Positions 16,858 through 28,384 of a stretch of DNA of 64,000 nt are shown here, piece by piece (within the stretch, counting starts at the first letter, position 1; the number at the start of each line of letters is the position of its first letter). This DNA is from Bordetella petrii (GTDB lineage Bacteria; Pseudomonadota; Gammaproteobacteria; Burkholderiales; Burkholderiaceae_B). The stretch lies in the NCBI GenBank assembly GCA_017745595.1, contig WMBV01000001.1, positions 186,001 to 250,000 of the forward strand, read 5' to 3'. The notes under the pieces are model-generated. The model ran no database searches. It saw nothing but the letters and a program-made list of their open reading frames with translations, and was not told where the DNA came from. The translations under genes and the position numbers were made by a program.

Positions 16858-16875
16858 AAAAAACATATGTTTTTT
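16858..16875. promoter_or_regulatory. 18-bp perfect palindrome upstream of the RpiR-type gene
   Basis: AAAAAACATATGTTTTTT is perfectly symmetric and is followed 18 bases later by a related half-site (CATGTGTTTTTTT). It lies about 50 bases before the RpiR start, a position suited to autoregulation. Confidence 0.5.
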
Positions 16876-16926
16876 ATTTGAGTGGTTATTTATCATGTGT
16901 TTTTTTGATTCCCCAGGCCGCCGATC

Positions 16927-17868
16927 GTGCCGCTGCCCTCGCCGCCCCTGCTGGTCCTGCAACGCCTGCAAAGCTTGCTCGAGCAACTGTCGCCCGAGCT
17001 GCAGCGGGCGGCGCACTGGGTCACGGACCACCCCGCCGAAGTCGGCCTGTGGTCGATGCGGCGCCAGGCCCAGGCCTTGGGCGTGGCCCCCGCCACCATG
17101 CTGCGGCTGGCACGCGCGGCGGGCTACGACAGTTATGAAGATTTCCGCGCCCCGTTCCAGCAGGCGCTGGCCGGCGAACGGCCGGCCAGCCTGCGCGAGC
17201 GCGCCGCCGAGCTGCAGGCCCTGCACGGCAACACCGGCAGGCCGGGCCACGATGCGCTGACCGAGCTGCAGGCGCGCGCCATTCAGTCGGTGTGCACGCT
17301 GAACAGTTCGGCCGCCTTCGACGCCACCGTCAAGACCCTGCTCGACGCGCGGCAGGTGGGCTTTCTGGGCACGCGGTCGGCCTTCGGCATCGCCTTCCAG
17401 ATGCACTATGTCTATCAGCTGGTGCGGCGCAACAGCGTGCTCATCGACGGCCTGGGCGGGCTGCAGGCGGAATCCGTCGACAACTTGCGCGACACCGACG
17501 CCCTGATCGCGATTTCGCAATCGCCCTACCCCGCCGCCACCGTGCGCCTGGCCAGGCAGGCCGCCCAGCAGGGCGTGGCGGTAATCGCCCTGACCGACGA
17601 CGCGCTGTCGCCGCTGGCGGTCGATGCCCGCCATGTGCTGCTGTTCGAACGCCCCGACCGCGAGGGCGTGCGGCACCGGCCCATGCAGCGCGGGCCGGGT
17701 TCGTTCTTCCACACCACCGCCGGCCTGCTGGGCCTGGCCGAACACCTGATCGCGCGCCTGACCGCGCGCGGCGGCGTGGAAGTATTGAATCGCCTGAGCG
17801 AGATCGAAGACCGCATGCATGCCGACAAGGTGTTCTGGCCGACCCATGCGGGGCAGCAGAGCCCCTGA
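16927..17868 (+). CDS. RpiR/MurR-family transcriptional regulator with SIS domain
   Basis: A 313-residue regulator read from a GTG start. Residues about 1-80 are the RpiR helix-turn-helix (PELQRAAHWVTDHPAEVGLWSMRRQAQALGVAPATMLRLARAAGY). Residues about 115-260 are the SIS sugar-isomerase-like effector domain (VGFLGTRSAFGIAFQMHYVYQLVRR, LIAISQSPYPAATVRLARQAAQQGVAVIALTD). RpiR proteins usually sense phosphosugars, but several members next to aminotransferases and amino-acid-type transporters sense other ligands. It precedes the aminotransferase by 71 bases and is presumably the local regulator of the aminotransferase-TRAP unit. The ribosome-binding site is weak. Confidence 0.85.
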   Translation: MPLPSPPLLVLQRLQSLLEQLSPELQRAAHWVTDHPAEVGLWSMRRQAQALGVAPATMLRLARAAGYDSYEDFRAPFQQALAGERPASLRERAAELQALHGNTGRPGHDALTELQARAIQSVCTLNSSAAFDATVKTLLDARQVGFLGTRSAFGIAFQMHYVYQLVRRNSVLIDGLGGLQAESVDNLRDTDALIAISQSPYPAATVRLARQAAQQGVAVIALTDDALSPLAVDARHVLLFERPDREGVRHRPMQRGPGSFFHTTAGLLGLAEHLIARLTARGGVEVLNRLSEIEDRMHADKVFWPTHAGQQSP

Positions 17869-17939
17869 CCGCCGCGCCTCGTCCTGTTCCGCGTCGCGCG
17901 ACGCCCTTTTATCGCCCCTTAATCACTTATACGACCGAC

Positions 17940-19280
17940 ATGAGCACAACCCACGTCTTTCACCGATCATTGCGCGCCACTCCTGCGGTGGCGGTGCGCG
18001 GCCAGGGTGCCTGGCTGTACGACAGCGCCGGCCGCGCGTATCTCGACGGTTCCGGCGGCGCCGCCGTATCGTGCCTGGGCCACAACCACCCCGACGTGCA
18101 GGCCGCCATGCACGCGCAGATCGACCAGCTGGCCTATGCGCACACCAGCTTTTTCACGACCGAGGTCGCCGAGCGCCTGGCCGACCAGCTGGTGCAGGAT
18201 GCGCCGGCCGGCACCAGCCACGCGTACTTCGTGTCCGGCGGCTCGGAAGCCGTCGAAGCCGCGCTGAAGATGGCGCGCCAGTATTTTGTCGAGATCGGCC
18301 AGCCCCAGCGCCGCCACATCATCGCCCGCCGCCAGAGCTATCACGGCAACACGCTGGGCGCTCTGGCGGTCGGCGGCAACGAATGGCGCCGCGCGCAGTT
18401 CAAGCCGTTGCTGATCGACGTAACGCACGTCTCGCCCTGCTACGAATACCGCGACCGCCGCGACGGCGAATCGCCCGAGGCCTATGGCGCGCGCCTGGCG
18501 CAAGAGCTGGACGACGCCATCGAACGCCTGGGCGGCGACAACGTGATGGCCTTCGTGGCCGAGCCCGTCGTGGGCGCCACCGCCGGCGCGCTGACGGCGG
18601 TGCCCGGCTACTTCCAGCGCATCCGCGAAGTGTGCGACCGGCACGGCGTGCTGCTGATCGCCGACGAAGTGATGTGCGGAATGGGCCGCACCGGCAGCCT
18701 GTACGCGGTCGAACAGGAAGGCGTCGTGCCCGACCTGATCACCATCGCCAAGGGCCTGGGCGGCGGCTACCAGCCGATCGGCGCCGTGATGGCGCAGGAA
18801 AAAATCGTGGCCGCCATGAGCGCGGGCACCGGGTTCTTCCAGCACGGCCACACCTACCTGGGCCACGCCACCGCCTGCGCCGCCGCGCTGGCCGTGCAGA
18901 ACGTGATCCGCCGCGACGGCCTGCTGCAGCGCGTGCGCGACCAGGGCGCGGGCTTGCGCCAGCGCCTGCAGGCCGCGCTGGGCGAGCACCCCCACGTCGG
19001 GGACATCCGCGGCCGCGGCCTGTTCATGGGCGTGGAACTGGTGGCCGACCGCGCCAGCAAGCAGCCGTTCGACGGCAAGCACACTCTGCACGCGCGCATC
19101 AAGCGCGAGGCCATGGCGCAGGGCTTGATGGTGTACCCCATGGGTGGCACCATCGACGGCCAGCATGGCGACCACGTACTGCTGGCGCCGCCCTTCATCA
19201 TTTCGGACGACGAGCTGGACCAGCTCGTCGAACGCCTGGCCGGGGCCATCGACGCGGCCATCGCGCAAACGCGCTCATAG
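17940..19280 (+). CDS. Class III PLP-dependent aminotransferase, substrate unknown
   Basis: A 446-residue omega-aminotransferase-type enzyme. Seen: GGSEAVEAALKMARQYF phosphate loop (about 100-116), SYHGNTLGALA, LLIADEVMCGMGRTG with cofactor Asp242, and PLP lysine Lys271 in ITIAKGLGGGYQPIGAVM. Class III enzymes of this branch transfer terminal or beta amino groups (for example beta-alanine, taurine or diamines) to pyruvate or 2-oxoglutarate. It lies between the RpiR regulator and a TAXI-TRAP importer, so it probably acts first on the imported amine. The ectoine operon is the upstream neighbour, but nothing shows this enzyme acts on ectoine; a separate ectB is present. Confidence 0.85.
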   Translation: MSTTHVFHRSLRATPAVAVRGQGAWLYDSAGRAYLDGSGGAAVSCLGHNHPDVQAAMHAQIDQLAYAHTSFFTTEVAERLADQLVQDAPAGTSHAYFVSGGSEAVEAALKMARQYFVEIGQPQRRHIIARRQSYHGNTLGALAVGGNEWRRAQFKPLLIDVTHVSPCYEYRDRRDGESPEAYGARLAQELDDAIERLGGDNVMAFVAEPVVGATAGALTAVPGYFQRIREVCDRHGVLLIADEVMCGMGRTGSLYAVEQEGVVPDLITIAKGLGGGYQPIGAVMAQEKIVAAMSAGTGFFQHGHTYLGHATACAAALAVQNVIRRDGLLQRVRDQGAGLRQRLQAALGEHPHVGDIRGRGLFMGVELVADRASKQPFDGKHTLHARIKREAMAQGLMVYPMGGTIDGQHGDHVLLAPPFIISDDELDQLVERLAGAIDAAIAQTRS

Positions 19281-19315
19281 GAACCGCGCACAAGGTCCAG
19301 GCCTATTGAATTCAT

Positions 19316-19332
19316 CCGGGGCACCGCCCCGG
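19316..19332. other. GC hairpin upstream of the TAXI binding-protein gene
   Basis: CCGGGGC-ACC-GCCCCGG is a perfect 7-bp stem in the 140-base gap between aminotransferase and binding-protein genes. There is no U-tract, so it is not an obvious terminator; it may mark mRNA processing. A strong AAAAGGAG (19407-19414) precedes the next start. Confidence 0.4.
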
Positions 19333-19420
19333 CACAGCACGCCGGCGCACCCAGGCTCGGGCGCGCCGATCGCCGGAAACACCGGTATTTTCACGGGGAA
19401 AATCCTCAAAAGGAGTTTGT

Positions 19421-20425
19421 ATGAGCAAGTCTGTCAAACACACCTTGGGCAACAACAAGAAAACCTGGGGGCTGGCCGCGGCCTGCACGGCGGTGGCCCT
19501 GGCCTTCGCGCCTCTGCCCGCTGCGGCGCAGCAGAAGTTCGTCAGCATCGGCACGGGCGGCGTCACGGGCGTGTACTACGCCGCCGGCGGCGCCATCTGC
19601 CGGCTGGTCAACAAAGACCGCTCATCGCACGGCATCCGCTGCTCGGTGGAATCCACCGGCGGCTCGGTGTTCAACGTGAACACCATCAAGGCGGGCGAGC
19701 TGGACCTGGGCGTGGTGCAGTCCGACGTCGGCTACAACGCCTATAACGGCCAGGGGCAGTTCAAAGAGGCCGGCGAGTTCAAGAAACTGCGCTCGGTCTT
19801 CTCGATCCACCCCGAGCCGTTCACCGTGGTGGCCCGCAAAGAAGCCAACATCAAGTCGTTCGAAGACTTCAAGGGCAAGCGCTTCAACGTGGGCAACCCG
19901 GGGTCGGGCACACGCGCGTCCATGGAAGAGCTGCTGGCCACGATGGGCTGGACCCTGAAAGACTTCTCGCTGGCTTCCGAGCTGCGCCCCGACGAACATG
20001 GTTCGGCGCTGTGCGACGGCAAGATCGACGGCTTCTTCTACGGCGTGGGCCACCCCTCGGCCAACATCCAGGACCCCACCACGACGTGCGGCGCGCAACT
20101 GGTGTCGCTGACGGGCCCGGCGGTGGACAAGCTGGTCGACAAGTATCCGTACTACGCGCACGCCACCATCCCGGGCGGCCTGTATCCCAACAACCCCAAT
20201 GACACCAAGACCTACGGCGTGACCGCCACCTTCGTCACCTCGTCCGACGTGCCCGAAGAAACGGTGTACACGGTCGTCAAGGCGGTGTTCGACAACCTCG
20301 ACGACTTCAAGAAGCTGCACCCGGCCTTCGCCCACCTGAAAGCCGAAGACATGGTCAAGAACGGCCTGTCGGCGCCGCTGCATCCGGGCGCCGAGAAGTA
20401 CTTCAAGGAAAAAGGCCTGCTGTAA
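19421..20425 (+). CDS. TAXI-family TRAP transporter binding protein
   Basis: A 334-residue periplasmic receptor. The signal peptide spans about residues 1-36 ([19 protein letters not shown]). The mature protein starts [27 protein letters not shown], the hallmark of TAXI (TRAP-associated extracytoplasmic immunogenic) receptors, followed by [23 protein letters not shown] and [18 protein letters not shown] line the expected ligand cleft. Known TAXI ligands include glutamate/glutamine and 2-oxoglutarate-type acids. A strong ribosome-binding site supports high expression, as expected for a receptor. It is paired with the fused permease downstream across a 129-base gap with a stable stem-loop. Confidence 0.92.
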   Translation: MSKSVKHTLGNNKKTWGLAAACTAVALAFAPLPAAAQQKFVSIGTGGVTGVYYAAGGAICRLVNKDRSSHGIRCSVESTGGSVFNVNTIKAGELDLGVVQSDVGYNAYNGQGQFKEAGEFKKLRSVFSIHPEPFTVVARKEANIKSFEDFKGKRFNVGNPGSGTRASMEELLATMGWTLKDFSLASELRPDEHGSALCDGKIDGFFYGVGHPSANIQDPTTTCGAQLVSLTGPAVDKLVDKYPYYAHATIPGGLYPNNPNDTKTYGVTATFVTSSDVPEETVYTVVKAVFDNLDDFKKLHPAFAHLKAEDMVKNGLSAPLHPGAEKYFKEKGLL

Positions 20426-20436
20426 ACGTCCGTACC

Positions 20437-20472
20437 GGCCGGCCCGCGCGCGATCCCGCGGCGCGGCCGGCC
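20437..20472 (+). other. Stem-loop between TAXI receptor and TRAP permease genes
   Basis: GGCCGGCCCGCGC (20437-20449) pairs with GCGCGGCCGGCC (20461-20472) with one bulged base. It lies 12 bases after the receptor stop. Such intercistronic stem-loops often protect the upstream receptor mRNA so that receptor outnumbers permease; no terminator U-tract follows. Confidence 0.5.
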
Positions 20473-20554
20473 CCGCCTTCACCATGAAGCCAGGGCGCGG
20501 CCCGCACGACCGGGCCGCGCCAGCTGGCAAAGCCGCATACGCTGGGGAAATTCA

Positions 20555-23170
20555 ATGAAGACCGAGCCGTCCACCACGACAGCCGATCTGGAACAGTTGG
20601 TCGCCGATGTCGACCGGGGCGGGCGCCAGGCCGGCGGCATCGCCGGCGCCACGCTCGCACTGGGCGCACTGCTATGGTCGCTGTTCCAGCTCTGGTATGC
20701 CTCGCCGCTGCCCTTCTCGTTCAGCTGGGGCATTTTCAACGACACCGAGGCGCGCGCCCTGCACCTGGGCATCGCCATGTTTCTGGGCTACCTGGCCTAT
20801 CCGGCGCGCAAGAGTTCGCCGCGCGACCGCATGCCCTGGCACGACTGGGTGCTGGCCGTCATCGCGGCCTTCTGCGGCGCCTATCTGTTCCTGTTCTATA
20901 AAGAGCTGGCGGGCCGCCCCGGCCAGCCCACCACCATGGACGTGGCCACGGCGGCCATCGGCCTGCTGCTGCTGCTGGAAGTCACGCGCCGCTCGCTGGG
21001 GCTGCCCATGACCGTGCTGGGCGCGGTCTTCGTGCTGTACGTGCTGGCGGGCCCCTGGCTGCCCGACGTGCTGGCGCATCGCGGCGCCTCGATCGAACGC
21101 CTGGCCTCGCACATGTGGCTGACCACCGAGGGCGTCTACGGCGTGGCGCTGGGCGTGTCGGTGTCGTACATCTTCATCTTCGTGCTGCTGGGCTCGCTGC
21201 TGGACAAATGCGGCGCCGGCAACTACATGATGCAGGTCTCGTTCGCCCTGCTGGGCCACCTGCGCGGCGGGCCGGCCAAGGTGGCGGTGGTGTCGTCGGC
21301 CGTCAATGGCCTGGTGTCGGCCTCGTCGGTGGCCAACGTGGTCACCGGCGGCATCTTCACCATCCCGCTCATGAAAAAGGCCGGCTATGGCGGGATACGC
21401 GCCGGCGCGATTGAAACCGCGTCATCGGTCAACGGCCAGATCATGCCGCCGGTGATGGGCGCCGCGGCGTTCCTGATGATCGAGTACGTGGGCATTCCGT
21501 ACACCGACATCATCCGCCACGCCATCCTGCCGGCCTCGATCTCGTACATCGCGCTGTTCTACATCGTGCACCTGGAAGCCCTGAAGCTGGGCATCCAGCC
21601 CATGATGTCGGCCGGCAAGCCGCGCACGCCGCTGCAAAAGGTGGCCGGCTGGGGCATGGGGATCTGCGGCACGCTGATCGTCATGGGCCTGATCTACTGG
21701 ATAGGCATAGGCGTCAAGGCCGTGGCCGGCGCGGCCGCGCTGTGGATCCTGCTGGCCCTGCTGGTGGCGCTGGACATCTGGCTGCTGCGCATCGCCGCGC
21801 GCCATCCCGACCTGCCTGAAGAAATCAGCGTCACCAATCCGGTGCGGCCCGAACCCTGGCCCACCGTGCGGGCGGGCCTGCATTTCCTGATTCCCATCGG
21901 GATCCTGGTGTGGTGCCTGAGCGTCGAAGAACTGTCGGCGGGCTTGTCGGCCTTCTGGGCGGCGGTGGCCATGCTGCTGCAGATGGTCACCCAGCGGCCC
22001 ATCGTGGCGTGGTTCCGCGGCCAGCAGATCGCGCCCGAGGCGCGGCGCGGCTGGCGCGACGCCATCGGCGGCCTGGAAGACGGCGCGCGCAACATGATCG
22101 GCATTGCCATTGCCTGCGGCACCGCCGGCCTGATCGTGGGCGCCATCACGCTGACCGGCCTGGGCCTGCGCATGACGGCCTTCGTCGAACTGGTGTCGAT
22201 GGGCAATGTGCTGCTGATGCTGGTGTTCACGGCCGTGGTCTGCCTGATCCTGGGCCTGGGCATGCCCACCACCGCCAACTACATCCTGATGGCCACGCTG
22301 ATGGCCCCGGTGGTGGTAGAGCTGGGCGCGCAGAACGGCCTGGTGATCCCGCTGATCGCGGTGCACATGTTCGTGTTCTATTACGGCATCATGGCCGACA
22401 TCACCCCGCCGGTGGGGCTGGCCACTTTCGCGGCGGCGGCCATCTCGGGCGAAGACCCGATCAAGACCGGCATCCAGGGCACCACCTACGCCCTGCGCAC
22501 CGCGGTGCTGCCGTTCATGTTCGTGTTCAACCCGCTATTGCTGCTGATCGACGTGCATGGCTGGTGGGAACTGCTGCTGGTCGTGGGCGGCGCCACCCTG
22601 GCATCGCTGACCTTCGCCGCCGCCACGCTAGGCTGGATGCGCGTGCGCTGCACCTGGCTGGAAGTCGGCGTGCTGCTGCTGGTGACTTTCATGCTGTTCC
22701 GCCCCGACTGGTTCATGAACCACCTGGCCGACAAATACGAAGACCGGCCCGCGGCCGAACTCGTGGCCACCGCGGGCGACATGCCGGACGGCGGCCGGCT
22801 GGTGGCGGTACTGCACGGCATGAACATCGAGGGCGACGAGCTCACCAAGACCGTGGCCGTGGCCCTGCCCGCCCTGCCCGAGGGCGATGCCAGCACCGGC
22901 GTCGCGGCCGGCCGCAAGCGCCTGAACGAGGCCGGCCTGATGGTCACCGCGCTGGGCGACCAGGTGCAGATCGGCGCCGTGCAATTCGGCAGCCGGGCGC
23001 GCCGCGCCGGTTGGGAACAAGGCTGGGATGTGGTCAGCGTCAAGATCCCCAATCCGCATCGCCCGTCGGAGTTCTGGATCTACGTGCCCGCGCTGGTCTT
23101 GCTGGCCCTGGTCTGGGCCATGCAGGGGCGCCGCGAGAAGCGCCAGAACGGCGGCCTGGCCGTCGCCTGA
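20555..23170 (+). CDS. TRAP transporter permease, fused 4TM/12TM (DctQM) protein
   Basis: An 871-residue inner-membrane protein. The N-terminal region (about 28-160) holds the four-helix DctQ-like part. About 165-690 is the 12-helix DctM-like part with AVNGLVSASSVANVVTGGIFTIPLMKKAGY, SSVNGQIMPPVMGAAAFLM and LGLGMPTTANYILMATLMAPVV. A C-terminal soluble extension (about 700-860) resembles the DUF3394 domain often attached to these fusions. TAXI-type TRAP systems typically have this fusion. With the upstream receptor it forms a sodium-coupled importer. Length is typical for fusions carrying the extra C-terminal domain. Confidence 0.93.
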   Translation: MKTEPSTTTADLEQLVADVDRGGRQAGGIAGATLALGALLWSLFQLWYASPLPFSFSWGIFNDTEARALHLGIAMFLGYLAYPARKSSPRDRMPWHDWVLAVIAAFCGAYLFLFYKELAGRPGQPTTMDVATAAIGLLLLLEVTRRSLGLPMTVLGAVFVLYVLAGPWLPDVLAHRGASIERLASHMWLTTEGVYGVALGVSVSYIFIFVLLGSLLDKCGAGNYMMQVSFALLGHLRGGPAKVAVVSSAVNGLVSASSVANVVTGGIFTIPLMKKAGYGGIRAGAIETASSVNGQIMPPVMGAAAFLMIEYVGIPYTDIIRHAILPASISYIALFYIVHLEALKLGIQPMMSAGKPRTPLQKVAGWGMGICGTLIVMGLIYWIGIGVKAVAGAAALWILLALLVALDIWLLRIAARHPDLPEEISVTNPVRPEPWPTVRAGLHFLIPIGILVWCLSVEELSAGLSAFWAAVAMLLQMVTQRPIVAWFRGQQIAPEARRGWRDAIGGLEDGARNMIGIAIACGTAGLIVGAITLTGLGLRMTAFVELVSMGNVLLMLVFTAVVCLILGLGMPTTANYILMATLMAPVVVELGAQNGLVIPLIAVHMFVFYYGIMADITPPVGLATFAAAAISGEDPIKTGIQGTTYALRTAVLPFMFVFNPLLLLIDVHGWWELLLVVGGATLASLTFAAATLGWMRVRCTWLEVGVLLLVTFMLFRPDWFMNHLADKYEDRPAAELVATAGDMPDGGRLVAVLHGMNIEGDELTKTVAVALPALPEGDASTGVAAGRKRLNEAGLMVTALGDQVQIGAVQFGSRARRAGWEQGWDVVSVKIPNPHRPSEFWIYVPALVLLALVWAMQGRREKRQNGGLAVA

Positions 23171-23188
23171 ACGGGCGCCTAGGTCGCC

Positions 23189-23284
23189 CAGGTGTCTGAC
23201 TCCCGCAGGGTGTCAGACACCGTTCTATTGAAACAGCTTGGCCATTGACGGTGTCTGACACCCTGCCGGGAGTCAGACACCTGG
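23189..23284. repeat. Two-hairpin intergenic repeat, copy 2
   Basis: A complete standard element: left hairpin 23189-23222 (GGTGTCTGAC / GTCAGACACC around TCCCGCAGGGT), a 26-base linker, and right hairpin 23249-23284 in the opposite orientation. It sits between the convergent TRAP permease and parC genes. Confidence 0.9.
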
Positions 23285-23333
23285 CTTGTGCCTGGCTTGA
23301 CCGAGCCGGACACCCGGCCCGGCCGCTTGCCCC

Positions 23334-25649
23334 CTACAGCACGGGCGACAGCACCGGCTGCTTGGGCCGCACGTCCAGCACGCGGCCCTTGCGCGCGCGC
23401 TTGCCCACGTACGGCGCGAGCGCCGCGGCGGCCAGGATGTCTTCGGTGGGCTTGTTGCGGTAAATGCCGGCGGCGCGCAGGCCGCCCGCCCCGATGGGCA
23501 CCGTCTGGGCCAGCTTGTCGGCCGCGTCCAGGCCCATGAGAATGGTGCCGCGGCCGCCGCCCGACAAGACCTTGACCTCGTCCAGGCCGAACACCAGCAG
23601 CTTGCCCTTGGCCGACAGCAGCGCCAGTTGCCGCGCGCCGTCGAACAGCGGTACCGGGCGCAGCAGCGCGTCGCCCTGTTCCAGGGTAATGAACTGCTTG
23701 CCGCCGCGCTGGCGCGACACCATGTCGCCCAGCCGCGTGGCAAAGCCGAAGCCGCGCTGGGTGGCCAGCAGCCAGCGGCTGTCGGGGGCCGCGACAATGC
23801 TGTGCACGATGCGGGTGCCCGGGGCCAGGTCGATCATCGAGGTCACCGGCTGGCCGTCGCCGCGCGCCGACGGCAGGCCCGCCACCGCCACGGAATACAC
23901 GCGCCCGTTGTCGCCCACCGCGATCAGGGTATCGGTGGTGCGGCATTCGAAGGCACCGTAAAGCTGGTCGCCCTGCTTGAAGCCGAACTGCGAGGCATCG
24001 TGGCCATGGCCCTGGCGGGCGCGCAGCCAGCCCTTCTGCGACACGATCACCGTGACGGGTTCGTCGACCACCTTGGTTTCCAGCACGGCGCGTTCGGCGG
24101 TCTCGATCAGCGTGCGCCGGTCGTCGCCGTATTGCTTGGCGTCGGCCTCGATTTCCTTGATCAGCAGCCGCTTCAGCGCGGCCGGATTGTCCAGCAATTC
24201 TTGCAGGCGGGCCTGCTCGTCGCGCTTGTCGGCCAGTTCTTGTTCGATCTTGAAGCCTTCCAGGCGCGCCAGCTGGCGCAGGCGCATTTCCAGGATGTCT
24301 TCGGCCTGGCGCTCGGACAACTGGAAGCGCTGCATCAGCGCCGCCTTGGGCTCGTCGGATTCGCGGATGGTCTGGATGACTTCGTCGACATTCAGGTACA
24401 CCACCATGCGCCCTTCCAGCACATGGATGCGGTCGATGACCTTGTCCAGGCGATGGCGCGTGCGTCGTACCACGGTGTCGGTGCGGAACGCCACCCATTC
24501 GGTCAGGATATCGCGCAGGCCCTTCTGGCGCGGCCGTCCGTCGGTGCCGATGCACACCAGGTTGATCGGCACGCTGCTTTCCATGCTGGTCTGCGCCAGC
24601 AAGGTATTGACGAACTCATCGCGGTCCACGCGCGAGGTCTTGGGCTCGAACACCAGCCGCACGGCGGCGTCTTTGCCCGATTCGTCGCGCACGGCATCCA
24701 GCAGGTTCAGCATCACGGCCTTGGCCTGCTGCTGGTCGGTGGACAGGCTTTTCTTGCCGGCCTTGACCTTGGGGTTGGTGATTTCCTCGATTTCTTCGAG
24801 CACCTTCTGGCAAGACGTGCCGGGCGGCAGTTCGTGCACCACCAGCTGCCATTGGCCGCGCGCCATTTCCTCGAACCGCCAGCGCGCCCGCGCCTTGAGC
24901 GAGCCGCGGCCGCCGGCATAGATATGGGCGATATCGGCGGCCGGGGTGATGATCTGGCCGCCGCCCGCGAAATCGGGGCCCGGCACCATGGCGTACAGGT
25001 CTTCGTCGGCCAGCCGGGGCTGCTTGATGAGCGCCACGCAGGCCTGCGCCACCTCGCGCAGGTTGTGCGACGGGATTTCGGTGGCCATGCCCACGGCGAT
25101 GCCCGACGCGCCATTGAGCAGCATGACGGGCAGGCGCGCCGGCAGCATCTGGGGTTCTTGCTGGCTGCCATCGTAGTTGGGCGCGAAATCGACCGTGCCC
25201 TCGTCCAGCTCATCGAGCAGCAGGCGCGAGAACGGCGTCAGGCGCGCCTCGGTGTAGCGCATGGCCGCGGCGTTGTCGCCGTCGCGCGAACCGAAATTGC
25301 CGTGGCCGTCGATCAGGGGATAGCGCAGCGAAAAGTCTTGCGCCATGCGCACCATGGCATCGTAGGCGGCCTGGTCGCCGTGCGGGTGGTACTTGCCCAG
25401 CACGTCGCCGACCACGCGCGCCGACTTCACCGGCTTGGCGCCGGGGCCCAGCCCCATGTCCTGCATGGCGTAAAGAATGCGGCGCTGCACGGGCTTCTGG
25501 CCATCGCCCACGTCGGGCAAGGCGCGGCCGCGCACCACGGAAACGGCATAGTCCAGATAGGCCTGTTCGGCGTAGCGGCCCAGCGTGATGGCCTCGTCGG
25601 CCTCGCTGGCGCCTTCGTCGAACAAGCCGGGTTGATTGGTGTCGGTCAT
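23334..25649 (-). CDS. parC: DNA topoisomerase IV subunit A
   Basis: A 771-residue type IIA topoisomerase A subunit that cuts and rejoins DNA to decatenate daughter chromosomes. Seen: [58 protein letters not shown] (winged-helix quinolone region) and the catalytic tyrosine in [10 protein letters not shown]. The coiled-coil gate (about 400-500) and the beta-propeller C-terminal domain (about 530-765) follow. Length and motifs fit ParC rather than GyrA. It lies 41 bases downstream of parE in the same orientation, so the two subunits are probably made from one transcript. Confidence 0.95.
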   Translation of the reverse strand: MTDTNQPGLFDEGASEADEAITLGRYAEQAYLDYAVSVVRGRALPDVGDGQKPVQRRILYAMQDMGLGPGAKPVKSARVVGDVLGKYHPHGDQAAYDAMVRMAQDFSLRYPLIDGHGNFGSRDGDNAAAMRYTEARLTPFSRLLLDELDEGTVDFAPNYDGSQQEPQMLPARLPVMLLNGASGIAVGMATEIPSHNLREVAQACVALIKQPRLADEDLYAMVPGPDFAGGGQIITPAADIAHIYAGGRGSLKARARWRFEEMARGQWQLVVHELPPGTSCQKVLEEIEEITNPKVKAGKKSLSTDQQQAKAVMLNLLDAVRDESGKDAAVRLVFEPKTSRVDRDEFVNTLLAQTSMESSVPINLVCIGTDGRPRQKGLRDILTEWVAFRTDTVVRRTRHRLDKVIDRIHVLEGRMVVYLNVDEVIQTIRESDEPKAALMQRFQLSERQAEDILEMRLRQLARLEGFKIEQELADKRDEQARLQELLDNPAALKRLLIKEIEADAKQYGDDRRTLIETAERAVLETKVVDEPVTVIVSQKGWLRARQGHGHDASQFGFKQGDQLYGAFECRTTDTLIAVGDNGRVYSVAVAGLPSARGDGQPVTSMIDLAPGTRIVHSIVAAPDSRWLLATQRGFGFATRLGDMVSRQRGGKQFITLEQGDALLRPVPLFDGARQLALLSAKGKLLVFGLDEVKVLSGGGRGTILMGLDAADKLAQTVPIGAGGLRAAGIYRNKPTEDILAAAALAPYVGKRARKGRVLDVRPKQPVLSPVL

Positions 25650-25690
25650 GTGTCTACGGAGTTGCGTGTACGGTCAGGCGGGCCCGGCGC

Positions 25691-27652
<1,962 letters not shown>

Positions 27653-27950
27653 GTTATCCCCAACATCTGTGGAAAAAAACCGACATTTTACGGACAAGTC
27701 CAGATTCTGCGCGGCCTGAGGTGGGATGCGCACGACCTGACCAGCCCCGAATTCGGTACGATGACAAGTCTGCGGCCCCCGCTGCCGCAACCGTGATTGC
27801 CGGCAATGCCCCTGGGGCCGCGCCGCCACATCCTACACAAAAGCGGCAAGCCCTGTTGTTATCAACAGTGGTATGCTTAACTCCTTACTTTTCAGTAGAA
27901 CAAACGGCAGGGCCGCCGGCGCGACCCATGCTGCCGAACCGAGAGTCACC

Positions 27951-28277
27951 ATGAGCGAGCAAATCAAGAACGTCAGCGACGCAAGCTTCGATGCCGATGT
28001 GATCAAGTCCAGCCAGCCCGTGCTGGTCGACTACTGGGCAGCCTGGTGTGGTCCGTGCAAGATGATCGCCCCCATCCTGGAAGAAGTCGCCTCCGAATAC
28101 TCCGGCCGCCTGACGGTCGCCAAGCTCAACGTCGACGAAAACCAGGGTACCGCCGCCAAGTACGGCATCCGTGGCATTCCCACCCTGATGCTGTTCAAGG
28201 ATGGCCAGGCCGCCGCTACCAAGGTCGGCGCCCTGTCCAAGTCGCAACTCACCGCATTCCTGGACGGCGCGTTGTAA
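27951..28277 (+). CDS. trxA: Thioredoxin 1
   Basis: A 108-residue thioredoxin with active site WCGPC (Cys33, Cys36), the buried DYWA Asp region, the cis-proline loop [11 protein letters not shown] and the C-terminal LDGAL. It reduces protein disulfides in the cytoplasm using electrons from thioredoxin reductase. The ATG at 27951 gives [10 protein letters not shown], the common betaproteobacterial N-terminus. It precedes rho by 107 bases with no terminator in between, a gene order conserved in many proteobacteria. Confidence 0.97.
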   Translation: MSEQIKNVSDASFDADVIKSSQPVLVDYWAAWCGPCKMIAPILEEVASEYSGRLTVAKLNVDENQGTAAKYGIRGIPTLMLFKDGQAAATKVGALSKSQLTAFLDGAL

Positions 28278-28384
28278 ACTACATGCCGTGAACCGCGCCG
28301 GCCCCCGCCGGCCGCCCCTATACCGCGCGGGCCCGTCCGTGGCCCGCCGCCCCAGCCCTTCTTTGATATTCCCCTTTCACCGCG

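Larger units (their letters stand above)
16623..16926. other. AT-rich divergent control region (ectR / RpiR)
   Basis: This 304-base gene-free region is clearly richer in A+T than its surroundings. It holds, from left to right: the EctR operator candidate and ect promoter; a 9-bp inverted repeat (16772-16798); a GC hairpin CCCGCCCA/TGGGCGGG (16801-16819); and an 18-bp perfect palindrome (16858-16875) ahead of the RpiR-type gene. No open reading frame in it looks coding. Confidence 0.7.

Noticed and set aside
17940-19280. Aminotransferase as an ectoine-degradation (doeD) gene
   Set aside because: No ectoine hydrolase (doeA), deacetylase (doeB) or EnuR regulator is present; adjacency to the ect operon alone is not enough.
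27654-27867. DnaA-box-like 9-mers (TTATCCCCA at 27654-27662, TTATCAACA at 27859-27867) between parE and trxA
   Set aside because: Only two imperfect matches far apart, one overlapping the parE ribosome-binding site; no origin-type cluster or AT-rich unwinding element.
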